Source: an uncultured Tropicimonas sp. | GTDB lineage: Bacteria; Pseudomonadota; Alphaproteobacteria; Rhodobacterales; Rhodobacteraceae | Assembly (NCBI GenBank): GCA_947497945.1 | Contig: CANMIP010000004.1 | Location: forward strand, 1-64,000 | Direction: 5' to 3' | Length of the DNA stretch: 64,000 nt | Part shown: piece after piece, positions 27,268 through 35,477 of the stretch | How positions within the stretch are numbered: the stretch's first letter is position 1 | Layout: the number at the start of each line of letters is the position of its first letter | Notes under the pieces: generated by a model | Seen by the model: the letters and a program-made list of their open reading frames with translations, nothing else | Databases searched by the model: none | What the model was told of the DNA's origin: nothing | Program-made: the position numbers and the translations under genes

Positions 27268-28149
27268 ATGAGTTACCAGCCCCGCCTCTACCCCGATGCC
27301 GCCGCATGGACCTCCGCGCCGCAGAAGCGTGTCCTTCTCTTCGGCATGTCCGGCCTTGGCAAGACACATGTTTCCAACATGCTGCGCGGAAGCGGCGACT
27401 GGTTTCACTACTCGGTCGATTACCGCATCGGCACGCGCTACATGGGCGAGCTGATCTCCGACGAGTTCAAGCGCGAAGCGATGAAGGTGCCGCATCTGCG
27501 CGAGTTGCTGCTCTCGGATTCGATCTACATCGCCTCCAACATCACCTTCAACAACCTGACCCCGCTCTCGACCTATCTCGGCAAGCCGGGCGATCCGGCG
27601 AAGGGCGGGCTCTCGATCGGCGACTATCGCAAGCGCCAGGAGCAGCATCACGCCGCCGAACGCGCCGCCCTTCTCGACGCGCCGCGCTTCATCGAGCGGG
27701 CCGAAGATATCTATGGCTACCCGCATTTCGTCTGCGACTCGGGCGGATCGATCTGCGAGGTCGTGGACCCTGCCGATCCGGACGACCCGATCCTGACCGA
27801 GCTGTCCCGCTCCATGCTGCTTGTCTGGATCGAAGGCTCGGAGGCCCATAGCGAAGAGCTGGTCCGCCGTTTCGAGCGCGCGCCCAAGCCGATGTGCTAC
27901 CGGGCCGCCTTCACGGATCGGAACTGGCAAGAGTTCCTGCGCGAGAACAGCATTCGGGAAGAGGAAGTCGATCCCGACAGCTTCGTCCGCTTCGCCTACC
28001 GGCGTGCCATGGAAGCACGCCAGCCCGCCTATGCCGCCATGGCCCGCAACTGGGGCGTGTCTGTCACCGCCGAAGAGGTCGCCGCGGCGGACAACCCGGA
28101 CCGGTTCGACGCGATGATCGCCGGCGCCATCGCCCGCGCGCCCTCTTGA
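27268..28149 (+). CDS. P-loop ATPase of unknown role
   Basis: 293 residues with a Walker A motif near the start (VLLFGMSGLGKTHVSNML). HYSVDYRIGTRYMGELI, a long helical middle, and YPHFVCDSGGSICEVVDP follow, consistent with an AAA/P-loop kinase-like fold. I chose the ATG at 27268, 36 codons inside the open frame, because the conserved-looking sequence begins there. Upstream sequence overlaps the presumed intergenic control region. It precedes metA by 51 bp in the same direction. Substrate and partners are unknown. Confidence 0.6.
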   Translation: MSYQPRLYPDAAAWTSAPQKRVLLFGMSGLGKTHVSNMLRGSGDWFHYSVDYRIGTRYMGELISDEFKREAMKVPHLRELLLSDSIYIASNITFNNLTPLSTYLGKPGDPAKGGLSIGDYRKRQEQHHAAERAALLDAPRFIERAEDIYGYPHFVCDSGGSICEVVDPADPDDPILTELSRSMLLVWIEGSEAHSEELVRRFERAPKPMCYRAAFTDRNWQEFLRENSIREEEVDPDSFVRFAYRRAMEARQPAYAAMARNWGVSVTAEEVAAADNPDRFDAMIAGAIARAPS

Positions 28150-28200
28150 GCGCCGCCGACCAAAGTCTTATCTGAACGGCTTCACGCAAAGGGAAAACCA

Positions 28201-29127
28201 ATGCCGATCAAGATGCCCTCCAACCTGCCCGCCTTCGATGTCCTTCAGAACGAAGGCGTCATGGTCATGGGCGAGGGCCGCGCGGCACGCCAGGACATCC
28301 GCGCGCTCCGGATCGCATTGCTGAACCTGATGCCGAAGAAGATCCAGACGGAGACGCAATTCGCCCGGCTGATCGGCGCGACGCCGCTGCAGATCGACCT
28401 GCACCTGATCCGTATTTCCTCGCATGAGACCCGAAACACCGCCGCCGAGCACATGGCCGAGTTCTACCGCCCCTGGGAGGACGTTCGGGACCAGAAATAT
28501 GACGGGCTGATCATCACCGGCGCCCCGATCGAGCATCTTCCCTACGAGGATGTGACCTATTGGGACGAGCTCACGCAGATCTTCGACTGGACCCAGAGCA
28601 ATATCCATTCGACCTTTGGCGTGTGCTGGGGCGGGATGGCGATGGTCAACCATTTCCACGGCGTGAAGAAACACATGCTGGACGCCAAGGCGTTCGGCTG
28701 TTTCCGGCATCGCAACCTCGCGCCCGCTTCGCCCTATCTGCGTGGCTTCTCGGACGACCTGCTGATGCCGGTGAGCCGCTGGACGGAGGTGCGCATGGAC
28801 GAGGTCGAGGCCCAGCCGGACCTGATCCCGCTGATTGCCTCCGACGAGACCGGCCCGGCGCTGGTCGAGGATCCGACCCACCGTGCGCTCTACATGTTCA
28901 ACCATTTCGAATATGACAGCTTCACGCTGAAGGAAGAATATGACCGCGATGTCGCGGCCGGGAAGACGATCAACGTACCGGTAAACTACTACCCGGACGA
29001 CGACCCGGAAAATATCCCGTCCAATCGCTGGCGCAGCCACGCGCATCTTCTCTATGGAAACTGGATCAACGAGATCTACCAGTCCACCCCGTTCGATCTC
29101 GACGCCATAGGCACAGGCCACTGGTAG
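28201..29127 (+). CDS. metA: Homoserine O-acyltransferase MetA (acetyl-type by residue 111)
   Basis: 308 residues of the MetA family, the first committed step of methionine synthesis. The catalytic Cys142 (FGVCWGG) and the His235/Glu237 pair (FNHFEYD) are in place. Residue 111 is Glu (TGAPIEHL); in characterised MetA proteins Glu here selects acetyl-CoA whereas Gly selects succinyl-CoA. I therefore infer homoserine O-acetyltransferase activity. No SAM-riboswitch consensus is evident in the short leader. An alpha/beta hydrolase gene follows after 10 bp. Confidence 0.93.
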   Translation: MPIKMPSNLPAFDVLQNEGVMVMGEGRAARQDIRALRIALLNLMPKKIQTETQFARLIGATPLQIDLHLIRISSHETRNTAAEHMAEFYRPWEDVRDQKYDGLIITGAPIEHLPYEDVTYWDELTQIFDWTQSNIHSTFGVCWGGMAMVNHFHGVKKHMLDAKAFGCFRHRNLAPASPYLRGFSDDLLMPVSRWTEVRMDEVEAQPDLIPLIASDETGPALVEDPTHRALYMFNHFEYDSFTLKEEYDRDVAAGKTINVPVNYYPDDDPENIPSNRWRSHAHLLYGNWINEIYQSTPFDLDAIGTGHW

Positions 29128-29137
29128 GAGGCAGCAC

Positions 29138-30013
29138 ATGAACCAGCCGAGCAGCCAATTCGTCCCCGCCGGCAGGTTTCTCGAGATCGACGGAAAACGC
29201 GTGCATGCCCATTTATACGGCGACGGGTCGGATGTGATCCTGGTCCACGGGGCCTCGGTCAATGCGCAGGATTTCACCTTTGGTTTCACCGACCGCCTGG
29301 TTGCCGCCGGCTTCCGGGTCACCGCCTTCGATCGCCCGGGCATGGGCCGCTCCGAAGCGTTGCACAGGGATGGCGAGACCATGGCCGAGCAAGCCGCGCA
29401 TCTCGACCGCGCCGCACAGGCGCTCGGCATCGAGAAAGCGGTCGTGGTTGGCCATTCCTTCGGCGGCGGGGTCGCGATGGCCTGGGGGTTGAGCCGCTCG
29501 CCCCGTGTCGCCGCCATCGTGACGCTGGCCGGCATCGTCATGCCCTGGCCCGAGACCATGCAGGCCTTCCGCCGCCTCGCGTCGCGCGAGCAGGACGGGG
29601 CGGAGCTGGTGCCCGTGATCGAGGTGGTCAATTCCCGTGCCTTCACCCATTCGACACTGGAGACGATCTTCACCCCGCAACCCGTGCCAACCGGCTATGG
29701 CGACCACCTGCTGCTGCCGCCCGAGTTCCGTCGGCCAAGCTTTCGCGCCAATTCGAAACAGGTGGCAAGGCTCGCGCCGCAGGTCACGGAAATGGCGAAG
29801 CGCTATGCCGGGCTGGAGCTTCCGGTCGAGGTTCTCCATGGCAGCCATGACGCGGTCGGTTCGGTCATGGTCCATGCGCGGCAGATGGCGCGCCGGCTGC
29901 CACAGGGTCGCCTGACCGAGTTGAAGGGAATTGGGCATATGCCACATCACGTTGCGCCTGAGCCGGTGGTCGCGACCATCATACGCGCGGTAGCACGCGC
30001 CGGATTGCGCTGA
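29138..30013 (+). CDS. Alpha/beta hydrolase
   Basis: 291-residue alpha/beta-hydrolase fold protein: VILVHGASVNAQDF (oxyanion-region HGAS), FDRPGMGRSE, the nucleophile elbow VVGHSFGGGV (Ser), an acidic residue in VLHGSHDAVG and the catalytic His in GIGHMPHHVAPEPV. There is no signal peptide, so it is cytoplasmic. The substrate cannot be inferred. It lies 10 bp after metA and is probably co-transcribed. Confidence 0.85.
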   Translation: MNQPSSQFVPAGRFLEIDGKRVHAHLYGDGSDVILVHGASVNAQDFTFGFTDRLVAAGFRVTAFDRPGMGRSEALHRDGETMAEQAAHLDRAAQALGIEKAVVVGHSFGGGVAMAWGLSRSPRVAAIVTLAGIVMPWPETMQAFRRLASREQDGAELVPVIEVVNSRAFTHSTLETIFTPQPVPTGYGDHLLLPPEFRRPSFRANSKQVARLAPQVTEMAKRYAGLELPVEVLHGSHDAVGSVMVHARQMARRLPQGRLTELKGIGHMPHHVAPEPVVATIIRAVARAGLR

Positions 30014-30064
30014 AGGCGCACGAGCGGCATAGTGGCCCGCAAAGCAAGGGAAGCAAGCAACACC

Positions 30065-30937
30065 ATGTCCACTCTGCCGTTCGAAGGTGCCATCAGTTCG
30101 TTCTACAAGAAAAGCGCCCCCGAAACTGTTCGGAAGGCGGTCAAGGAGGCGAACGGCAAACCCATCCTTAACGCCCCCTATCCCTATTCGGAGCGGATGC
30201 CGAAGGACGAGTATGAAGAGACGCTCAACAAGCTGCAGATCGAGCTGGTCAAGATGCAGGCCTGGTCGCAGCACAAGGGCGAGCGGATCTGTGTTGTCTT
30301 CGAGGGACGGGACACGGCCGGCAAGGGTGGCGCGATCAAGCGGTTCTCCGAGCACATGAACCCACGGGCGACGCGGATCGTGGCGCTCTCCACGCCGACC
30401 AACCGCGAAGCGTCGCAATGGTATTTCCAGCGCTATATCGAGCAGATGCCCGCCAAGGGCGAAACCTGCCTGTTCGACCGATCATGGTATAACAGGGGCG
30501 TGGTCGAGAAGGTGTTCGGCTTTTGCACCGACGACCAGCGGCAGGCCTTCTTCAAGCAGCTGCCGGATTTCGAGAAGCTGATCACGGAGGACGGGATTCG
30601 ACTGTTCAAGATCTGGCTCAACATCTCCCAGGCCGAGCAGCTCAACCGGATGCTGTCGCGCGAGCATGACCCGCTCAAGCAGTGGAAGCTCTCCAGGATC
30701 GACGTTGAGGGCCTGAGCCACTGGGAGGAGTATTCGGACGCGATCTCCGAGACGCTGCACCTGACGCATGAGATCTACGCACCCTGGACGGTGATCCGGG
30801 CCGATGACAAGCGCCGCGCCCGGATCGAGAGCATCAGACTTGTGCTGAGCCAGATCGACTATGATGGCAAGAAGGAGAAGGTCGTCGGAGAGGTCAATCC
30901 GAAGATCTGCGGGGGTCCTGCCCTGATCCATGCCTAA
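30065..30937 (+). CDS. ppk2: Polyphosphate kinase 2
   Basis: 290-residue PPK2-family kinase that transfers phosphate between polyphosphate and nucleotides. Walker A is FEGRDTAGKGGAIKRF. The lid and Walker B region (LFDRSWYNRGVVEKVFGFC) and the family-typical ISQAEQLNRMLSREHDPLKQ and YAPWTVIRADDKRRAR segments follow. I chose the ATG at 30065 because it matches the usual N-terminus. Its 3' end overlaps the TetR-type regulator gene by 8 nt. Confidence 0.93.
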   Translation: MSTLPFEGAISSFYKKSAPETVRKAVKEANGKPILNAPYPYSERMPKDEYEETLNKLQIELVKMQAWSQHKGERICVVFEGRDTAGKGGAIKRFSEHMNPRATRIVALSTPTNREASQWYFQRYIEQMPAKGETCLFDRSWYNRGVVEKVFGFCTDDQRQAFFKQLPDFEKLITEDGIRLFKIWLNISQAEQLNRMLSREHDPLKQWKLSRIDVEGLSHWEEYSDAISETLHLTHEIYAPWTVIRADDKRRARIESIRLVLSQIDYDGKKEKVVGEVNPKICGGPALIHA

Positions 30938-31547
30938 ACGTGGATATCACCACGGCAACCTGCGCCAGGCGCTGGTCGATGCGGCAACCGGCCTGATCGA
31001 GACGAAGGGCCCGCAGGGATTCACGCTGTCGGAAGCTGCCAAGGCGGCCGGGGTGACACCCGCCGCGGTCTACCGCCATTTCGAAGGGCGCGAGGACCTG
31101 GTCGCGGAGATCGCGCGGCAGGGTTTCGGCATTTTTGCGGACCTGATGGAATATGCCTACGATTCCGGACGGCCCTCGGCGCTGGCGAGCTTCGAGGCCA
31201 CGGGGCGCGCCTACCTCGCATTCGCCCGCAAGTACCCGGGCCATTACCAGGCGATGTTTGAAAGCGGGCTGTCGCTCAACCGGAATGCCGAACTTGCCGC
31301 CGCCGCCGAGCGTGCGAAGAACGTCCTGGAGCGTGCCGCCGAGGAGCTTTCCGACCATATCCCGCAAGGGAAACGACCGCCGGCACAGATGGTGTCGGCG
31401 CATATCTGGGCTATGTCGCATGGCGTGGTCGAACTCTATGCCCGCGGCGCGCCCGGCGGGCGGGCGCCGTTCCCGCCGGAAGACCTGCTGGAGACGGGCA
31501 TCGGGATCTATCTCCGTGGTTTGGGGCTACTGCCTCCGGACGCCTGA
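30930..31547 (+). CDS. TetR/AcrR-family transcriptional regulator
   Basis: 205 residues. The TetR HTH is GYHHGNLRQALVDAATGLIE, then GFTLSEAAKAAGVTPAAVYRHFEGREDLVAEIA. The C-terminal domain with HIWAMSHGVVELYARG resembles the WHG-containing TetR subgroup. The 8-nt overlap with ppk2 suggests co-transcription and coupled translation. The ligand and target genes are unknown; it may regulate the gene that follows (31681). Confidence 0.88.
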   Translation: MPKRGYHHGNLRQALVDAATGLIETKGPQGFTLSEAAKAAGVTPAAVYRHFEGREDLVAEIARQGFGIFADLMEYAYDSGRPSALASFEATGRAYLAFARKYPGHYQAMFESGLSLNRNAELAAAAERAKNVLERAAEELSDHIPQGKRPPAQMVSAHIWAMSHGVVELYARGAPGGRAPFPPEDLLETGIGIYLRGLGLLPPDA

Positions 31548-31680
31548 GGCCTCCCGGGATCTTCACACGGGGCGCAGCTTCGCCCCGAGAGCCTTCAGCG
31601 CCGACCCTTCGAAACTGTCGCGTTCCGTCTGGCGACACATCCGGATAGGCAATCCGCATCACCAAGAAGGAGTGAAGCCC

Positions 31681-31971
31681 ATGTCCAAGCTGACCATCAT
31701 CGCGCATATCACCGCCGTCCCCGACAAGATCGAACTGGTGAAGGCGGAGCTGTTCAAGCTCATCGAACCGACACGCGCGGAAGAAGGCTGCATCAATTAC
31801 GACCTGCACCAGGACAACGAGACCCCTGCGCATTTCTTCTTCTACGAGAACTGGGACTCGCGCCCGCTCTGGCAGGCTCACATGAATGCACCACATCTGA
31901 AGGCCTACGCGGAAGCCACCGAAGGGGCGATCGCCGAGTTCTCGGTCAACGAGATGACTGTCATCGGCTGA
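31681..31971 (+). CDS. Antibiotic-biosynthesis-monooxygenase-fold (YgiN-like) protein
   Basis: 96-residue ABM-domain protein: LTIIAHITAVPDKIELVKAE, then PTRAEEGCINYDLHQDNETP, FFFYENWDSRPLWQAH and a C-terminal strand. Such ferredoxin-like dimers include quinol monooxygenases (YgiN) and related enzymes. AAGGAG lies 8 nt before ATG 31681. The Cys in EEGCINYDLH is typical of the family. A hairpin (31569-31586) separates it from the TetR gene. Confidence 0.85.
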   Translation: MSKLTIIAHITAVPDKIELVKAELFKLIEPTRAEEGCINYDLHQDNETPAHFFFYENWDSRPLWQAHMNAPHLKAYAEATEGAIAEFSVNEMTVIG

Positions 31972-32023
31972 CTGGCCTGACCGGCAGAGACCGGCGAGGC
32001 CCCGCCCCGCCGGCTCTGCTGCT

Positions 32024-33103
32024 TTATCCCGACGCGGCCGCCGCTTCCGCTGCCGCGCGCAGCCGGACGCTCTCGCGAAGCACGAGATCCCCGGCCACGA
32101 GAACCTTGACCGGCGGATGGGGAACGCCGGCGATGATGAGATCGTCGAGAATCCGGATCGCCATCGCGCCGATTCTCTGTTTAGGAACGTTTAGGGATGT
32201 TAAGGGCGGGTCGAAGACGGCCGCCATGGGCAGATTGTCGATACCGATGACGGAGACATCTTCCGGAACCCGGAAACCATGCTCGCGCAGCGCCCGGATA
32301 AAGCCGAAAGCGATGATATCATTGGCGCAGAGATAGGCATCGGCAACGCCGCCACGCGAGATCTGTTCGACCGAGTCGGTGTAGGCGCCGCCAAGTGTAG
32401 ATTCGACAGACAGGATGTCCTCGGGAACGTATTCCAGCCCATGAGCCGCCATGCCGCGCAGGAAAGCGTCATGACGCAGACGGAAATTCACCACCGAAGA
32501 ATAGCTCGAGACCATGCCGACACGCCGGAACCCCTGCTCCATCAGGTGGTCCAGCGCCCGGTGGACGAGTTGGTCATTGTCCATGTCGACGAAGTTGCCA
32601 CCCATGAAGGGGCGATGCGTGTCGATAATGACATTCGGAATGCCGCATCCCATGATCTTGCGGATATCCTCGTCGGACAGTTCGGTTCCGAGTGCCACGA
32701 TTCCGCGCAGGTCGGCACCGGCCAAACCATCAAGAATGCTGGAGATTTCTTCGCCTTCATGGGTTGCGACCTGGAGCGAATAGTCGCGCCGCGTCGCCTC
32801 CATCGACATGCCGTCGATATAGTCCGAAATGAAGACGCTGTGGTTCTGGTTCACGGTCTGGCCGTGCCGGGCGATCTTGAGGAAACGGACCGTGTGGACC
32901 GAGTCGCTCGGGAATTCCTCGACTCGCGCTTTCTCCCCGCGGGGCACGTAGTTCATCGCTTCGATCGCGCGCAAGACGCGGGTCCGCGTCGCCTCCGAAA
33001 TCTCCCCCTTGCGATTGAGAACGAGAGAAGCGGTGGCAACGGAAACCCCCGCCATCTCCGCGACCTGTCGGAGCGTGGCCGGCTTTTTCCTGTCACTTTC
33101 CAT
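32024..33103 (-). CDS. LacI-family transcriptional repressor of the adjacent sugar operon
   Basis: 359 residues. The LacI HTH and hinge read TLRQVAEMAGVSVATASLVL and ATRTRVLRAIEAMNYVPRG. The sugar-binding-protein-like effector domain carries SSYSSVVNFRLRHDAFLRG, DAYLCANDIIAFGF and VPEDVSVIGIDNLPMAAVFDPP. ATG 33103 begins the conserved region. It is transcribed divergently from the ABC/DhaKL operon, with 179 bp between starts containing three TTCACTAAA repeats, so it is most likely that operon's repressor, released by its sugar substrate. Confidence 0.88.
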   Translation of the reverse strand: MESDRKKPATLRQVAEMAGVSVATASLVLNRKGEISEATRTRVLRAIEAMNYVPRGEKARVEEFPSDSVHTVRFLKIARHGQTVNQNHSVFISDYIDGMSMEATRRDYSLQVATHEGEEISSILDGLAGADLRGIVALGTELSDEDIRKIMGCGIPNVIIDTHRPFMGGNFVDMDNDQLVHRALDHLMEQGFRRVGMVSSYSSVVNFRLRHDAFLRGMAAHGLEYVPEDILSVESTLGGAYTDSVEQISRGGVADAYLCANDIIAFGFIRALREHGFRVPEDVSVIGIDNLPMAAVFDPPLTSLNVPKQRIGAMAIRILDDLIIAGVPHPPVKVLVAGDLVLRESVRLRAAAEAAAASG

Positions 33104-33191
33104 GCGTTTGCAACTGCGACCTCTCTTCCTTGACCTGTCTTCGTACACCGCTCGGGCAGCGAATTCCAAGCCTGCAACAACGCGACGCGGG

Positions 33192-33266
33192 GCTTCACTA
33201 AAAAAGTTATTGAACGCCCCTAAACTCGATGCTAGCAATTCACTAAACAAATTGCAATGTTCACTA
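33192..33266. promoter_or_regulatory. Promoter and repeated operator-like sites of the sugar operon
   Basis: TTCACTAAA occurs exactly three times: 33192-33200, 33237-33245 and 33258-33266. The last two are 21 bp apart, about two helical turns. A sigma-70-like promoter lies between them: TTGAAC (33208-33213), a 17-bp spacer and TAGCAA (33231-33236). The downstream pair would thus cover the start site. GCAATT at 33233 and AATTGC at 33248 also form a 6-bp inverted repeat. Together these suit a repressor site for the divergent LacI protein. Confidence 0.55.
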
Positions 33267-33282
33267 AAGGGAGGAGGAGAGC

Positions 33283-34296
33283 ATGCGCAGGCTGGATGGA
33301 AGTTTCGTGCTCCTGGTCACGCTGATTGTCGTCCTTCTCGCCACGGGCGGACTGCTGTCGGGCGGCACCTATCTCTCGCTCTTCAACCTGCAATCCATGG
33401 CCAACCAGGTGCCGGAAATCGGGCTGCTGGCCATTGGGGTCATGCTGGCGATGAGCGCAGGCAATGGCGGCATCGACCTGTCGGGCATCGCGATGGCCAA
33501 CCTCGCCGGCGTCGCATCCGGTCTCGTCGCCCTGCAGGTCTTTCCCGTTGATGACGCTCCGGTCGCCTTCACGATCCTCTTCGTTCTTGGCTGCGCCCTG
33601 GTCGGGCTGATCGGCGGCACGGTCAACGGCCTGATCATCTCGCGGCTCGGGATCACGCCGATCCTCTGCACGCTCGGCACGCAGATGCTGTTCACCGGCA
33701 TCACCGTCGTCCTGTCCAGCGGACGTGCCGTCCGCATCGGCGCTCCGGGGCCGCTCTACGAGCTGGGCAACGGTTATTTCCTCGGCATTCCCTGGAGCTT
33801 CCTGCTCTTCATCTTCGCGGCGACCGTGCTCGGCATCGTGCTCCGCTTCACGCCCTATGGCGTCAAGCTGATGATGACCGGCGCCAACCAGAAGGCCGCC
33901 GAGTTCTCCGGCTTCGCCCGCGCCCGCATCATCACGGTGACCTATGCGCTCTCGGGCCTGCTCGCCGGCCTCTCCGGCGCCATCATCGCCGCGCGCAATG
34001 TGAACGTGAAATGGGACTACGGCACGACCTACCTGCTCATCGCCATCCTGATTGCCGTCATGGCCGGCGTGAAGCCCGATGGCGGATATGGCCGCGTGGT
34101 CAACGTGGTGCTCTCGGCGATCGCGCTGCAGCTCATCTCCAGCCTGCTCAACTTCATCGGGCTGTCGAATTTCGTCCGCGACCTGGCCTGGGGGGCGATG
34201 CTGCTCTTCTTCCTCTTCGTCAACCGCTTCGCGCTGGTGGAGCATTTCGCGGACATCCTTTCTTCGGGGCGGCCCCCTCGCGCCTCGAAGCCATGA
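33283..34296 (+). CDS. Sugar ABC transporter permease (RbsC type)
   Basis: 337-residue inner-membrane permease of the BPD_transp_2 class with about eight to ten helices. It contains GLLAIGVMLAMSAGNGGIDLS, GLIGGTVNGLIISRLGITPI, TLGTQMLFTGITVVLSSGRA and YALSGLLAGLSGAIIAARN. A GGAGG ribosome binding site precedes ATG 33283. It is the first gene of an operon with a second, different permease (37019), implying a heterodimeric channel. Confidence 0.88.
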   Translation: MRRLDGSFVLLVTLIVVLLATGGLLSGGTYLSLFNLQSMANQVPEIGLLAIGVMLAMSAGNGGIDLSGIAMANLAGVASGLVALQVFPVDDAPVAFTILFVLGCALVGLIGGTVNGLIISRLGITPILCTLGTQMLFTGITVVLSSGRAVRIGAPGPLYELGNGYFLGIPWSFLLFIFAATVLGIVLRFTPYGVKLMMTGANQKAAEFSGFARARIITVTYALSGLLAGLSGAIIAARNVNVKWDYGTTYLLIAILIAVMAGVKPDGGYGRVVNVVLSAIALQLISSLLNFIGLSNFVRDLAWGAMLLFFLFVNRFALVEHFADILSSGRPPRASKP

Positions 34297-34345
34297 ACCA
34301 GAGGGAAATCACCCATACTACTGGAATCTCTTGGGAGGAGATCGA

Positions 34346-35356
34346 ATGAAACAGGGTCTGAAGACTACGAGCCTCTTTGCTGCCGCCATCCTGTCGGCGG
34401 TGGGCATGGTCTCGTCAGCAGCACTTGCCGATGACGCGAAGTCGATCACGACCGTCGTCAAGATCAGCGGCATTCCGTGGTTCGACCGGATGGAAACCGG
34501 CGTGACGAAATTCGCAGAGGCGAATCCGGACATGGCCATCAGCCAGGTCGGCCCCTCGACCGCCGACAGCGCCCAGCAGCTTCAGATCATCAACGACCTC
34601 GTCGCCAAGGGCACCGATGCGCTGGCCGTCGTGCCGATGGATCCGGCGATCATCGAAGGCATCCTGAAGCGCGCCATGGATCGCGGCACCATTGTCGTCA
34701 CCCATGAGGCCGACAACCAGAAGAACACGATGGTCGACGTGGAAGCCTTCGACAACGCCTATTACGGCGCCTCGATGAACAAGCGTCTTGTCGAATGCAT
34801 GGGCGGAACCGGCAAATGGACGACCTTCGTCGGCTCGCTCGGCTCCCGGACCCATATGCAATGGGTTGGCGCCGGCGAGGAGAATGCCGCGCAGAGCCCC
34901 GACATGGAGCTTGTCGATCCCAACAACGAGAGCTTCGACGACGCCAACCTCGTCTATGAGAAAACCAAGGAACTGCTGCGCAAGCACCCGGACCTGAAGG
35001 GCTTCCAGAGTTCTGCTGGCAACGACGTGCTCGGCATCGGCCGCGCCGTGGAAGAAGCCGGGCTGGCCGGCAAGGTCTGCGTCGTCGGCACCGGCCTGCC
35101 GAACCCCTCGGCCGCCTATCTCGACACCGGCGCCATCACCGCGATCGGTTTCTGGGATCCGCAGAAGGCCGGCATGGCCATGAACTCCGTCGCCAAGACG
35201 CTGCTTGAGGGCGGCGAGATTGTCGATGGCATGGATCTCGGCGTCGAGGGCTATGAGAAGGTCACCGTGAAGCCGGGGCCGGGCGACGGGCTCCTGGTCT
35301 TTGGCAACGGCATGGTCCTGGCCGACAAGGATACCTACAAGGACTATCTCTTCTGA
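34346..35356 (+). CDS. Sugar ABC transporter substrate-binding protein (RbsB type)
   Basis: 336 residues. The signal peptide spans residues 1-28 (GLKTTSLFAAAILSAVGMVS, cleaved near ALADDA). The mature protein has the pentose-binding type I fold: TTVVKISGIPWFDRMETGV, IINDLVAKGTDALAVVPMDP and VVTHEADN. GFQSSAGNDVLGIGRAVEEA and AYLDTGAITAIGFWDP follow. GGGAGGAG lies just upstream of ATG 34346. It captures the sugar for the flanking permeases; the ligand is unknown. Confidence 0.88.
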   Translation: MKQGLKTTSLFAAAILSAVGMVSSAALADDAKSITTVVKISGIPWFDRMETGVTKFAEANPDMAISQVGPSTADSAQQLQIINDLVAKGTDALAVVPMDPAIIEGILKRAMDRGTIVVTHEADNQKNTMVDVEAFDNAYYGASMNKRLVECMGGTGKWTTFVGSLGSRTHMQWVGAGEENAAQSPDMELVDPNNESFDDANLVYEKTKELLRKHPDLKGFQSSAGNDVLGIGRAVEEAGLAGKVCVVGTGLPNPSAAYLDTGAITAIGFWDPQKAGMAMNSVAKTLLEGGEIVDGMDLGVEGYEKVTVKPGPGDGLLVFGNGMVLADKDTYKDYLF

Positions 35357-35477
35357 GATTGTCCTGACCGCTGCGCCGGCCCGGTTCTCCCCCATTTGGG
35401 CCGGCGCGCACTCTTTACCTGGTGATGGCAGCGGGCCGCGCTGGCCCCTGCCTCCCCGCGGCGGAAACAGGCAGACA

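Noticed and set aside
28150..28200. SAM-II or other SAM riboswitch upstream of metA
   Set aside because: The 51-nt gap has AAAGGG near the start codon but no matching pseudoknot pairing or conserved core. The motif is better explained as the ribosome binding site.
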